Source of the DNA: Pedobacter foliorum
GTDB taxonomy: Bacteria; Bacteroidota; Bacteroidia; Sphingobacteriales; Sphingobacteriaceae
Direction: 5' to 3'
Assembly (NCBI RefSeq): GCF_013266735.1
Contig: NZ_JABSNU010000005.1
Location: forward strand, 248,001-312,000
DNA length: 64,000 nt
Below, in pieces: positions 50,947 through 60,792 of the stretch. Made by a program: the position numbers and the translations under genes. How positions within the stretch are numbered: the first letter of the stretch is position 1; each line of letters begins with the position of its first letter. Under the pieces are notes generated by a model, which saw only the letters and a program-made list of their open reading frames with translations, had not been told where the DNA came from and ran no database searches.

Positions 50947-53802
50947 ATGTATATTAAATTACAACTATTGTTATGTGTATCGCTATGCGTTAGTTTTTCT
51001 CATGCGTATGCGCAAGATCCGGATAGAAGTCCCTTGAAGGAATCTGTAACTGTATCGCCATCCAAACTCTCCGAGATCCCCGCTGTTTCACTGCAGCAGT
51101 ATCTTAAGGGACAAGTGCCAGGACTTAATATTCAGGAACCTAGTGGGGAGCCTGGAACTGTTCAAAATATGTTTATCAGAGGGATTTCTGCCCCTTTGTT
51201 ATCCCCGGCTGATGTGATGAAACAACAGCCGCTTGTTGTGCTGGATGGAATACCGCTTATCGGAGAACATCCTTTTGCTTATGATATCCAGTTAAACAAT
51301 TACAACCGTATAGGTACGGCAACAAATCTGCTCACCAATATTGATATGAACAATATTGCTGAAATCAAAGTGTTGCGAGATCTTTCTGCTGTCGCTATCT
51401 ATGGGCCTAATGCCGCTAACGGTGCCATCGTTTTAACGTCCAAAAAAGCGGGACCTGTTAGACAAGTTAGCTTTAACAGTTATTTCGGTTTTGCCCCTAG
51501 TCCAAAGGTAACTACTTTAAATGCTGGATATGAAAATGCATTCAGAAAGCAGTTTTACGATCGATTTACTTCAAATGGAAGGTATTCGGATGAAGATGTT
51601 TATCCTCAATATCTGAGTGATTCATCGAGTACCTTATACAATGGCCCATCCAATTGGGCAGATGATTATTATCGGAATGCGCTGGTTCATAACATCACCG
51701 CAGATCTTTCCGGTGGAAACGAGTGGGCTAATTTCAGGTTTTCCGGAGGTAATATGCGGAATCAGGGAGTCGCCGATTCTACCAGTCTGAATCGATATAA
51801 TGTGATGTTTAATGTAAACATGAAACCCATGAAATGGCTTAATGTTTCATTAATGGTTAATGCCAATCGTTTGCAGCGCGATAGAAATCGAAGCTTAAGA
51901 GATCGATTTGCGCAAACAAACTATCTTCCGTCATTGGCAATGCCACTTGCTCCTAACAAGCAGGTGTACCAGCAATACCTTGCCCAATTTGGTAAAGGGT
52001 ATGATGACAACATCAATACGCTTTTGGACGGCTATGGCAAGGTATCTGTCAATTTCAAAAATGTAGAAATCTCTTCCGGAATATCTGTCGACTATAACGA
52101 GGGTACAAGAGATATCTTTCATGCAAGGCCATTGATGGAAGGAAATAGTTATGCGTCAAATTATTTTGGCTATAATCAAAGACTTATTTTTGAAAATGTG
52201 ATTTCCTATAACAAGCAATTTGGATCAGACCATCTGCAAATAATAGGAGGGCAAACCATCCAATGGGATCTTTCAAAATACAACTATGCTTATGCTTATA
52301 GAGGGGTAAATGATTTTATCAAGCTAAATCTTATTGATAAAGACCTCATACCAACGTCTTTTCCGGCCAATCTATTGTTTAAGTTTTTAGATAAAACAGC
52401 ACATAATCTGTTTTCAGTTTATGGTAAAACGTCGTATGATTTTAGTGATAAATACAGCGTTTCGCTACTAGTAAGGGGAGATGCCTCTTCAAATGCCCAG
52501 CCTACCAGCAGATGGTTCTTTTCGCCTGTGTTATCCGCAGGTTGGAACATTAAAAACGATCTGTTATCAGCTTCTGAGAATATTTCATCATTAAGCTTGA
52601 GAGTGAGCGCTGGTCGTTTAGGTAAACTAAATACTTATGATAATTTTGGACAAGGTCCTCAGTACACTGCAGATATCGGATATACGGGGAATATAACTTT
52701 ACCGGGATATAATGGCTTTGCAACACTTGCACGTCCTTACAATTTTGGTTGGGTAGGTTATGGCATACCATGGGCTTACACTGATCAGTTGAATTTTGGA
52801 ATTGATTTCGGGATAAATAACAACCGTCTACAAGGTAGTTTAGATCTATACACCAAAACAGATAAGAAACAGTTATTGGCAATTCCGGCTCATGCAGAAT
52901 ATGGGTATAAAACATCTATTGAACCAGGCATGTCGGTAAATAATAAAGGCGCAGAACTACTATTAAGTTATGCTGCTTTTCAATCTGGTAGCGGTGGGTT
53001 TTCGTGGACGCCTTCCCTTAATATCAGTTATAATGCCAATAAATTGCTAGCACTTCCAGACGGACTTAATGAAATCATAATAGGCAATAGTCTTTTAAGA
53101 GTTGGAGAGTCTGTAGATAGGTATTGGTTGCTTACCAATGAGGGGGTGTATAATTCTGTTACTGAAATACCATCTGTAAATGGTGTGCCTATGCAATATA
53201 CAGGAACCACAATGCAGGCTGGAGATCCTAAATGGAAAGATCAGAATGGTGACAACAAGATTAATAATAACGATAAAACACTATATGGTCATAATCAACC
53301 AGTAGTGGTTGGTGGTCTTAATAATGATTTCAAATACGGAAAATGGTCATTGAATATGAATCTCTACTTCAACCTGGGTCGCAGTTTGTTGAATCAACAG
53401 ATGGCCAACACTCTTGATTTTATTAATCGGGACGGAGAGCAAACTTTAGAGTCAGTAAAGGAGATTACATTTTGGGAAAAGAGAGGGAACAGAAATGATT
53501 ATCCGCTTTACAACCCTTGGAGCAGCGTGATTCCGTATCGTATTGATCAGAACTTGTTTCTTGAAAATGCATCCTTTCTTAAAATGCGGACACTTTCATT
53601 AGGCTACGATCTCACATCCGCACTGGGCACAGGAAAAATAAAAATCAAAAGCCTTTATGTATATGCTATGGCGACTAATCTTTTTACCATAACTGGATAT
53701 AAGGGAAGGGATCCTGAACTGGTTCCATACACTGGTTATGATACTGGATATGGATTGCCTCTTCCCAGAACTTACACGCTTGGATTAAAAATGAACTTAT
53801 AA
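50947..53802 (+). CDS. SusC/RagA-family transporter lacking the regulatory domain
   Basis: A 951-residue TonB-dependent transporter. After the signal peptide (about 1-22, ending AYAQ) the plug begins at once (LSEIPAVSLQQYLKGQVPG; IAEIKVLRDLSAVAIYGP at its end), so the usual carboxypeptidase-like domain is missing and the TonB box is not obvious. The barrel follows and ends normally (TLGLKMNL). It is the first gene of a long operon, 2 bases before SusD. Cargo unknown. Confidence 0.93.
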   Translation: MYIKLQLLLCVSLCVSFSHAYAQDPDRSPLKESVTVSPSKLSEIPAVSLQQYLKGQVPGLNIQEPSGEPGTVQNMFIRGISAPLLSPADVMKQQPLVVLDGIPLIGEHPFAYDIQLNNYNRIGTATNLLTNIDMNNIAEIKVLRDLSAVAIYGPNAANGAIVLTSKKAGPVRQVSFNSYFGFAPSPKVTTLNAGYENAFRKQFYDRFTSNGRYSDEDVYPQYLSDSSSTLYNGPSNWADDYYRNALVHNITADLSGGNEWANFRFSGGNMRNQGVADSTSLNRYNVMFNVNMKPMKWLNVSLMVNANRLQRDRNRSLRDRFAQTNYLPSLAMPLAPNKQVYQQYLAQFGKGYDDNINTLLDGYGKVSVNFKNVEISSGISVDYNEGTRDIFHARPLMEGNSYASNYFGYNQRLIFENVISYNKQFGSDHLQIIGGQTIQWDLSKYNYAYAYRGVNDFIKLNLIDKDLIPTSFPANLLFKFLDKTAHNLFSVYGKTSYDFSDKYSVSLLVRGDASSNAQPTSRWFFSPVLSAGWNIKNDLLSASENISSLSLRVSAGRLGKLNTYDNFGQGPQYTADIGYTGNITLPGYNGFATLARPYNFGWVGYGIPWAYTDQLNFGIDFGINNNRLQGSLDLYTKTDKKQLLAIPAHAEYGYKTSIEPGMSVNNKGAELLLSYAAFQSGSGGFSWTPSLNISYNANKLLALPDGLNEIIIGNSLLRVGESVDRYWLLTNEGVYNSVTEIPSVNGVPMQYTGTTMQAGDPKWKDQNGDNKINNNDKTLYGHNQPVVVGGLNNDFKYGKWSLNMNLYFNLGRSLLNQQMANTLDFINRDGEQTLESVKEITFWEKRGNRNDYPLYNPWSSVIPYRIDQNLFLENASFLKMRTLSLGYDLTSALGTGKIKIKSLYVYAMATNLFTITGYKGRDPELVPYTGYDTGYGLPLPRTYTLGLKMNL

Positions 53803-53804
53803 TC

Positions 53805-55364
53805 ATGAAAAGAAATTTAAATCATAAGAACTATAATCCTATTAAAACTACGGTTCTGATTGCTACATCCATCTTTTTGTTGCTGACGGGTAGCTGCAAG
53901 AAAGTAGTAGATGTTAAATCTACCAGAGCGGTTGCCGAGGTCAATATGTGGAATAAACTGGAGGATACCAGGGCTGCATTATTAGGCATTTATGGATTAA
54001 CACGCGCTGCAATGGTCGATAATAATGCGCACTGGATTTATGGCGACGTCAGGGGAAAACAATTTGTTAGTCCTACCAGACAAGACCTTAAGGCAGTTAT
54101 CGATAATCGTCTTACTGCCTCGTATAAAACATTAGACCAGCTTTCCAATTGGCGCAGATGGTATGCGGTAATTAATGCAGCTAATATCTTCCTTGAAAGG
54201 GTGCATGATGTAAAAAAAGCAGACTTACGTTACACTGCAGGTAATATGGAAATCGATATCGCTCAGACGCGCGTTCTCAGAGCTTTTGCCTATTTCTATA
54301 TGGTGCGGATATGGGGAGATGTACCACTTATCATTTCATCGCATGATGGTAGTTTCGAGAATAGAGCACAAAATAGCGGTGCTGAGGTATTGGCATGGGC
54401 CGAAAAAGAAATACTTGAAGTGGTAGATGTATTGCCAAATAAATATGGCGAAAATGATCCTAAACAGCCGGGGCTTTATTATGGAGAGAGCCTTAGCCGA
54501 TGGAATGGGGCATTGGTTCGACGCATCTCTGCTTATGCAGTCTTAGCACATATTGCTGCCTGGCAGGGAGATTACATCAAGGTAGCAAATAATGCAACCA
54601 AAATAATTAATGAAGCAGGTGATGCTCAGGTCACCCTTACTGATGTGAATAGCTTAACCAGCTCCAATGGATATTTTTCATCTAAAAGACATAGCCATTT
54701 ATTGGGATTCAATTTCACTTATGAACAAGGAGAGGGAGGGATGTCAGGTCACATAGAAGAACTTACACTGGCCTTCCCATTCGTAAATAAAGCGATCCCT
54801 GATATTTACATGTCGAAGGACTCAATTCTTAGCACTTTTAATGAAAAGAAGGATACGCGTTTCGGCCTGGATACGCTTGGCCGGCCAACTACCGACCGTT
54901 ACTTTTACAATTTCGATGGTAGGTATCCGATCTTTAGTAAGATCAAGGTGATTATGGAAGGTTCGGCCTCAACCTCAACTACCGATGCTAAATTCAGCTT
55001 CTTTTCCAGCGTTGCACTTTTTACACGACTAGAAGATATTTATCTGCTGCGTGCCGAGGCCAGTTCAGTATTGGGTGATCGACAAAGTGCTATAAACGAC
55101 TTAAATACCATCAGGTCAAGTAGAGGGCTCCCTAATTATAGTGAGGTAACCAACGGATTGGTGATTGATGCGATTTTTAAGGAACGAAAAAGAGAGCTGA
55201 TGGGCGAAGGACATTACTGGTTTGATCAGGTACGCTACAACAAGATCAGGCAAAATAATAGCGCCTTTACTGAGCTGATTAAATCAGGAGGTATATACTG
55301 GCCTGTTTCCGAAGAACTACTTCAACAAAATAAATTATTAACTCAAAATCAATATTGGAAATAA
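53805..55364 (+). CDS. SusD/RagB-family outer membrane lipoprotein
   Basis: A 519-residue SusD homologue. The lipobox ends at Cys31 (LTGSCKK). The family helices are seen (VLRAFAYFYMVRIWGDVPL; LEDIYLLRAEASSVLGD; RKRELMGEGHYWFDQVRYN). It is the surface-exposed partner of the SusC encoded 2 bases upstream. Its stop overlaps the start of the fasciclin gene as TAATG. Confidence 0.94.
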   Translation: MKRNLNHKNYNPIKTTVLIATSIFLLLTGSCKKVVDVKSTRAVAEVNMWNKLEDTRAALLGIYGLTRAAMVDNNAHWIYGDVRGKQFVSPTRQDLKAVIDNRLTASYKTLDQLSNWRRWYAVINAANIFLERVHDVKKADLRYTAGNMEIDIAQTRVLRAFAYFYMVRIWGDVPLIISSHDGSFENRAQNSGAEVLAWAEKEILEVVDVLPNKYGENDPKQPGLYYGESLSRWNGALVRRISAYAVLAHIAAWQGDYIKVANNATKIINEAGDAQVTLTDVNSLTSSNGYFSSKRHSHLLGFNFTYEQGEGGMSGHIEELTLAFPFVNKAIPDIYMSKDSILSTFNEKKDTRFGLDTLGRPTTDRYFYNFDGRYPIFSKIKVIMEGSASTSTTDAKFSFFSSVALFTRLEDIYLLRAEASSVLGDRQSAINDLNTIRSSRGLPNYSEVTNGLVIDAIFKERKRELMGEGHYWFDQVRYNKIRQNNSAFTELIKSGGIYWPVSEELLQQNKLLTQNQYWK

Positions 55365-56476
55365 TGGGAATCAATCATTTTAGAAAGCAATTTTTCCTGA
55401 TTGGATTGACTGCTATAAGCATCATTGCCTGCCGAAGGGATGCCGGGTTTTATGATCACGAGGCATTGAGTCAAACTGTTCCGCTAAATACCTATGATTA
55501 CCTGAAAAGTAAGAAAGGCACATTTGACTCGATGGTTTTGGTTATTGACCGTTTGGGCCTAAAGCAGACACTCAATGATAGTAGTATCACTGTATTTGCT
55601 GTAACTAATAATAGTTTTCGTTTGGCAGTTAATAATCTAAACAATACGCGGAGAATCGCAGGAAAGTCGCCATTAAATTTATCAAACATGGATTATATCC
55701 AGTTGGATACCATTATTACACAATACATCATGAGAGGTAAATATCCAACTGATTCTATGGAGAATCAGGATGGAGTGCTATTAAGTGGAGTAAGGTATGG
55801 ATATCAAATGAATGCGAGACTAACGACTGCTGCAACTTCTGGTTTTCAGAATGGTGGGCCTAAAGCTATTAACTACAGCGATACCAAATGGAGCCAGTTC
55901 CAACGCAATTGGGCAACCACCAGCACAAGTTCTTCGAATATTCTGACTACAAATGGTGTGGTGCATACTATCAATCAGGATCATATTGCAGGGTTTCAGG
56001 ATTTCGTAAAGCGTTTCACCTTAACTTTTCCTCCTAAAAATTACATCCAAATGTATGGTGGTAAGTTAACTGTTTCAGGGGAACCAGCTGAAAACGGCTA
56101 CCCAGAAGGATCTTATTTTATGGTGGATGGATCGGTAACCACGAAATTTTTAGGTTATGGCGCTATGAAAACAAAACCTTTTTGGATGAATATCGAATTT
56201 TCAGTTCCCCGCATGTGCAATGCGTATGCATTGAGTTCTGCAAATGATAATCCTGGGAGGAACCCAAAAGCCTGGAACCTTCAAGGGTCGCAGGATATGC
56301 TGAATTGGGAAATGCTAGATCAACAGAGCAATCAGAATTTTCCTGAGTTTTTTCTTCAAAAAGTCTACCGGTTTAAAAATACCACACCGTATAAATATTA
56401 TCGGATGAACATTACAGAAAATAATGGAGGTGGAAACGACCTGCAAATAGCTGAATATATCCTGGGTTTTAAATAA
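55364..56476 (+). CDS. Fasciclin lipoprotein with C-terminal F5/8C-like domain
   Basis: About 370 residues from the ATG at 55364 (TAATG overlap with susD). A lipobox ends at Cys23 (ISIIACRR). The fasciclin domain covers about 35-215 (SMVLVIDRLGLKQTLND, ITVFAVTNNSFRLAV, GVVHTINQDHI). The rest (about 235-370; NAYALSSANDNPGRNPKAW, then LQGSQDMLNWEML, KYYRMNITENNGGGNDLQIA) has the look of an F5/8 type C galactose-binding domain. This combination suggests a cell-surface binding protein that works with the SusCD pair. Confidence 0.85.
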   Translation: MGINHFRKQFFLIGLTAISIIACRRDAGFYDHEALSQTVPLNTYDYLKSKKGTFDSMVLVIDRLGLKQTLNDSSITVFAVTNNSFRLAVNNLNNTRRIAGKSPLNLSNMDYIQLDTIITQYIMRGKYPTDSMENQDGVLLSGVRYGYQMNARLTTAATSGFQNGGPKAINYSDTKWSQFQRNWATTSTSSSNILTTNGVVHTINQDHIAGFQDFVKRFTLTFPPKNYIQMYGGKLTVSGEPAENGYPEGSYFMVDGSVTTKFLGYGAMKTKPFWMNIEFSVPRMCNAYALSSANDNPGRNPKAWNLQGSQDMLNWEMLDQQSNQNFPEFFLQKVYRFKNTTPYKYYRMNITENNGGGNDLQIAEYILGFK

Positions 56477-56504
56477 TAAACAGATCAAAAATTTAATTAA
56501 AGAA

Positions 56505-57611
56505 ATGTGTTTCAATCATAATATTCATCGTATTCTTAAAAGGAAAGGCAATTGGTTGCTAATTGCTGTGCCTTTTGTTTTATCCTTCGCAGGTTGCAAA
56601 AAGTTATTTGAGGTACCTGCCGAAAAGGAATATATCAGTAATAATATCAGTTACGGTTCAAAACTCTATGAGCCTGTATTGGGCCGAACTGTGTTGATGG
56701 GAACTTTCAATGCAGATAACTCTACTCAGCCTTTAACCTTTAGCATTGTGAATGCACGCTTTGGTGATGGCCAACCTATAACCGACCTGTTTAAAACAAA
56801 GGAAGTATGGGTCTGGACTGCCGCCTATGACGGAAAAGAAAAAAGCCTGGAAGAAATCAATAGTAAAAGAAAAAAAGAACTCAAGCCATTATTTGAGGTT
56901 CGTACTTCCGGTCAGTTGATTTTATGGTCATCAGCTACTGATGATCTTGTTGAAGCAAGAAAAGCTGATAGCACTAACTTTCCACAGAACCGTCGCTATT
57001 TTGATGTAAAAGTTTCTAATATCGGAGGTACGGTTATCATAAAGGATTTGGAGCTTAAGCTATGGCGTGAACGACCTTATGAACCCTCTTCAGACTTTAA
57101 TCCCTATACAGGTAAAATAGCAAAGAACCCGGTTGACTTCCTGGATCCTTTTAATAAGTTGGATTACATTCGTCCTTCTCGTATAGCTAATATCATCGGG
57201 AAAAATACCAGAAAAGAATTGACTTCCGGTGATGTGGCTGTATACATCAGACCATTTTCTGGTGGGAATGGGCACTCGCTGCGCTTCAAGTTTTTGAATA
57301 AAGACGCTGTGGTAATTAATCCTGCCAAGTTCAACGAAACCAAATGGGATCAATTGATACACGGATTTAATAGGGAAATGACCCAGGAGTACGTACAGTA
57401 CGATGTTGCTTATCCTATCCCCTTGGTTAATATCGCTACTCAATATGCCAGTGGGGGGAAAGCTAATGTAAACTTTAGCTATTCCAGATTGGGCTTTGGA
57501 AGCACCCGACAAGTAGGAACGATAGGCCTGGACTTTAATATTTATAGGGAAGGGGACTGGGAAATTGTTTTCCAATTCCGCAACGACAATCCAAAATTTG
57601 AAGATGACTAA
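56505..57611 (+). CDS. DUF5007-like surface lipoprotein
   Basis: A 368-residue lipoprotein; a hydrophobic segment (WLLIAVPFVLSFAGCKK) carries the lipobox Cys. The remaining beta-rich part (ISYGSKLYEPVLGRTVLMG, TSGQLILWSSATDDLVEA, VKVSNIGGTVIIKDLELKLW) recalls DUF5007 proteins, found in Bacteroidota SusCD operons with unknown binding role. The family name is from memory. It starts 28 bases after the fasciclin gene and 14 before the next SusC. Confidence 0.75.
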   Translation: MCFNHNIHRILKRKGNWLLIAVPFVLSFAGCKKLFEVPAEKEYISNNISYGSKLYEPVLGRTVLMGTFNADNSTQPLTFSIVNARFGDGQPITDLFKTKEVWVWTAAYDGKEKSLEEINSKRKKELKPLFEVRTSGQLILWSSATDDLVEARKADSTNFPQNRRYFDVKVSNIGGTVIIKDLELKLWRERPYEPSSDFNPYTGKIAKNPVDFLDPFNKLDYIRPSRIANIIGKNTRKELTSGDVAVYIRPFSGGNGHSLRFKFLNKDAVVINPAKFNETKWDQLIHGFNREMTQEYVQYDVAYPIPLVNIATQYASGGKANVNFSYSRLGFGSTRQVGTIGLDFNIYREGDWEIVFQFRNDNPKFEDD

Positions 57612-57625
57612 ATCTAATACCTGAT

Positions 57626-60600
57626 ATGTATATGAGAATAAAAATAATTTTAGGGGTATTAGTTTGTATAGGACTTATATCCCCAAACCTTAAAGCACAA
57701 ACTAAGAACGTTAAGCTTAAGGGGGTTGTAATTGATGAGGGAACAAAACAACCAGTCCCCTCAGTATCCCTGGTAACAGGAAATCCGGCCAAAACCGTTG
57801 GCTTTAGTGATGGGAAAGGACATTTTAGCGTGGACCTACCTGCAGGAACTACTGTTGAGTTTAGATACATTGGGTATCGTCCCCAAAAACTTAAAGTTGC
57901 TGTAGAGCAATTGAATCTTAGCATAAAACTTAAGGAACTAAATCAAACTATGGATGAGGTAGTGGTGCGAGGGTTCGTAGCTCGATCTAAAGAGCTCACC
58001 ACAGGTTCTTCTTTTACGGTTAAATCAGAGGAGTTGCAAGATGTTCCCGTTGCAAATATTGAACAACTTTTACAAGGAAAGGTACCGGGACTGAATATAC
58101 AAAATAATACAGGAGCTCCTGGATTTAGAGGGACTACACAGCTGCGCGGCTTAGCTACATTACAGGTGGCAAACTCAAACAATGAAACCTTCCTCCAGCC
58201 AACTTCTCCACTTTATGTTATTGATGGTATCCCTATTGATGCTGATAAAGCTTCTGAGATGGGTTTTGATTTACAGGGACCTGGTATTAGTCCGTTGTCA
58301 CTTATACCTCAGGAAGATGTTGAAAGTATTGAAGTACTACGTGATGCACAAGCAACCGCTTTATATGGTTCCAGAGCGGCGTACGGAGTAATTATCATTA
58401 ACACCAAAAGAGGCCATTCCAAAATTCCACGTGTCAGGTACACCAATAACTTTTTTGTGAGTACCCCTCCCGCATTAAGGAAGACGTTAGGTGGGAATGA
58501 CGAACGGAAATTAAAACTGCAACAGATTTATGGCAATGCATTAAGTTTTGATGATATCATTAAAATTTCAAAAACACCAATATTATCTGACAGTTTGAAT
58601 AATTATTATAACAATTCAACAAATTGGCAATCTATATTCTACCGCACTACTTACAACCAAACACACAACCTGGCAATTGATGGAGGCGATGAGAAATTCA
58701 ATTACAAAGCAAATATGGGATACTTTGCGAATAAAGGTATCCTAAAGAACACTGGATTTAGCAGGTATACCCTAAACATGAATGCAGAACTGAGACCCAA
58801 CGACCGTTTCAGGTTTACTACATTTCTCTCTGGTGGTATAGGAAAACAGCAAAAGGGTGATGGCCTTGGGTTTCTTCAGCGCGGAGTGGCTGCGAGTGCT
58901 CAAGCTTCATCATTACTTCCGGGGCCGTCATTTTATCAGTCTACTGGAGGAGTGGTTTCAGCTTTAGAAACAGTAAACGACAATGCCACCCGAAATATTC
59001 GGACTAGTATTGATGCCGAATACAGCTTCCTGCCAGGATTGAAGCTTGTATCAACCGTAAATTATAGTTTCTCTTCTGATATTGAAGATACTTTTACCCC
59101 CGCGGCAGCCAATAACCAATTTTCACAGGTATATGGATTTAATGGAAGAAGCACTTCATTGTACAATAGGAATATGCTTAACTATAATGTCACATTCAAG
59201 GAAAAACACAGCTTGTATGTATCGGTGGCTAACGACATCAACGAACAGAGAGGGTTAACTTCGGCGATCAGACAAGCACGTACCCCTAATGATCAGTTTC
59301 AAGGACCTCTTGGCTTTGACGCTTACAATTCAAGAGGAGGAGGTGTTTTAAGTTATAACCGCGGCAAATTAGCTTCATTTTGGGCGTCGGCTTCCTATGA
59401 CTTTATGCGAAAATATATACTCGATCTTGCATATCGTATTGATGGAACATCTTCAAGTGGTTTAGATAATCCATATTCCAAAAACCCATCTATTGGTTTA
59501 CGTTGGAATTTTGGTAAAGAGAACTGGATGGCTGATTTGGATTGGTTAAATAGTGGGTCAATCAGGCTTAGCTGGGGAAAGAACATTACCCCAACAGGAA
59601 GCTTACAGAGCATTTATGGCAAATATAACATCGGTAGGAATTATAATAACCAGCAGAGTATAGGTGTTGATTTTGGATCGATACCCAATCCGAATCTTAA
59701 GCCGAAATCAAGGGAGATGTATAATCTGGGCTTAGATTTTAGCTTGTTTAAAGGTAAAGCTGACCTGAACTTTGACGCTTATTTCAGTGAAATAAAGAAT
59801 GAATTGTATTCACGGAATATGTCTAATACAATCGGGTTCGGAAATTTACCAAGTAACGAAACTGGAATGGTTAATTATGGATATGAAATGTATTTTGCCA
59901 TCAGACCATTATCCGATAAAAGTCCTTTTAAACTTAATCTTTCCTTTAATGGTGCCTGGAATAACAACATCCTTACCCGTTTGCCGGAAGGATATAATGG
60001 ACAAAATATAGTCTTTGCTGATAAGGACGGACAACATACCATTTTACGTGTAGGAAGAAATACATTGTCTAATTACCTGCTCATTAATCAGGGCGTATTT
60101 TCTCGAGATTCGGATGTTCCTGTTGACCCGGTATCAGGATTACGTTACCAAACTGAACAAACCTTCTATACTGCCGGCGATCCTAACATCAGAGATGTAA
60201 ATGGTGATTATATCATGGATAAGAATGACTATCAGATTACTGGAAATTCTCAGCCTTTATTGACAGGAGGAATGTCGGCCAATCTTTCTTACAAGGGATT
60301 GGGGATTAATATTTACGCTTCTTATACGGCAAAAAGAACCATACTAAACAATGCGTTGGCTAATCGTTTGAGCATTATGAATGATCCATTTGGATCTAGC
60401 GATGCAGGGCCACAAGCAATGATCTCGCTGCCTGATGTAGACATGTGGCGTAAACCAGGCGACAATGCAAAATATCCTTATGCTTTTGATTATAACCGTT
60501 ACGGTACGATCCGTCCTTTTCGTTATGATCAGGATTTGTGGGAAGAAGATGGTTCTTATCTAAAAATCAATAATGTGACGTTGTTTTATTCATTTCCAAA

Positions 60601-60781
60601 GGAATTTGCAAAACGATTAGGCATAAGTAACCTTAGGGTACAAATGAGTGCCAGTAACATTATTACATTTTCTGGATATTCCGGGCCAAACCCAGAGAAT
60701 GTAACCGCCCTGGGAAGGGATCTTTCCGCCGGTTATCCGAATTCCAGAGATTATATTTTTGGTGTTAACCTAGACTTTTAA
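57626..60781 (+). CDS. SusC/RagA-family TonB-dependent transporter, second in operon
   Basis: A 1051-residue transporter with a signal peptide (about 1-25), a carboxypeptidase-like regulatory domain (about 30-105; LKGVVIDEGTKQPVPSVSLV), the TonB-box-like MDEVVVRGFVARSK, a plug (VESIEVLRDAQATALYGSRA) and the barrel. Unlike the first SusC of the operon it has the full architecture. The next SusD begins 11 bases downstream. Confidence 0.95.
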   Translation: MYMRIKIILGVLVCIGLISPNLKAQTKNVKLKGVVIDEGTKQPVPSVSLVTGNPAKTVGFSDGKGHFSVDLPAGTTVEFRYIGYRPQKLKVAVEQLNLSIKLKELNQTMDEVVVRGFVARSKELTTGSSFTVKSEELQDVPVANIEQLLQGKVPGLNIQNNTGAPGFRGTTQLRGLATLQVANSNNETFLQPTSPLYVIDGIPIDADKASEMGFDLQGPGISPLSLIPQEDVESIEVLRDAQATALYGSRAAYGVIIINTKRGHSKIPRVRYTNNFFVSTPPALRKTLGGNDERKLKLQQIYGNALSFDDIIKISKTPILSDSLNNYYNNSTNWQSIFYRTTYNQTHNLAIDGGDEKFNYKANMGYFANKGILKNTGFSRYTLNMNAELRPNDRFRFTTFLSGGIGKQQKGDGLGFLQRGVAASAQASSLLPGPSFYQSTGGVVSALETVNDNATRNIRTSIDAEYSFLPGLKLVSTVNYSFSSDIEDTFTPAAANNQFSQVYGFNGRSTSLYNRNMLNYNVTFKEKHSLYVSVANDINEQRGLTSAIRQARTPNDQFQGPLGFDAYNSRGGGVLSYNRGKLASFWASASYDFMRKYILDLAYRIDGTSSSGLDNPYSKNPSIGLRWNFGKENWMADLDWLNSGSIRLSWGKNITPTGSLQSIYGKYNIGRNYNNQQSIGVDFGSIPNPNLKPKSREMYNLGLDFSLFKGKADLNFDAYFSEIKNELYSRNMSNTIGFGNLPSNETGMVNYGYEMYFAIRPLSDKSPFKLNLSFNGAWNNNILTRLPEGYNGQNIVFADKDGQHTILRVGRNTLSNYLLINQGVFSRDSDVPVDPVSGLRYQTEQTFYTAGDPNIRDVNGDYIMDKNDYQITGNSQPLLTGGMSANLSYKGLGINIYASYTAKRTILNNALANRLSIMNDPFGSSDAGPQAMISLPDVDMWRKPGDNAKYPYAFDYNRYGTIRPFRYDQDLWEEDGSYLKINNVTLFYSFPKEFAKRLGISNLRVQMSASNIITFSGYSGPNPENVTALGRDLSAGYPNSRDYIFGVNLDF

Positions 60782-60792
60782 TTGATACAAAT

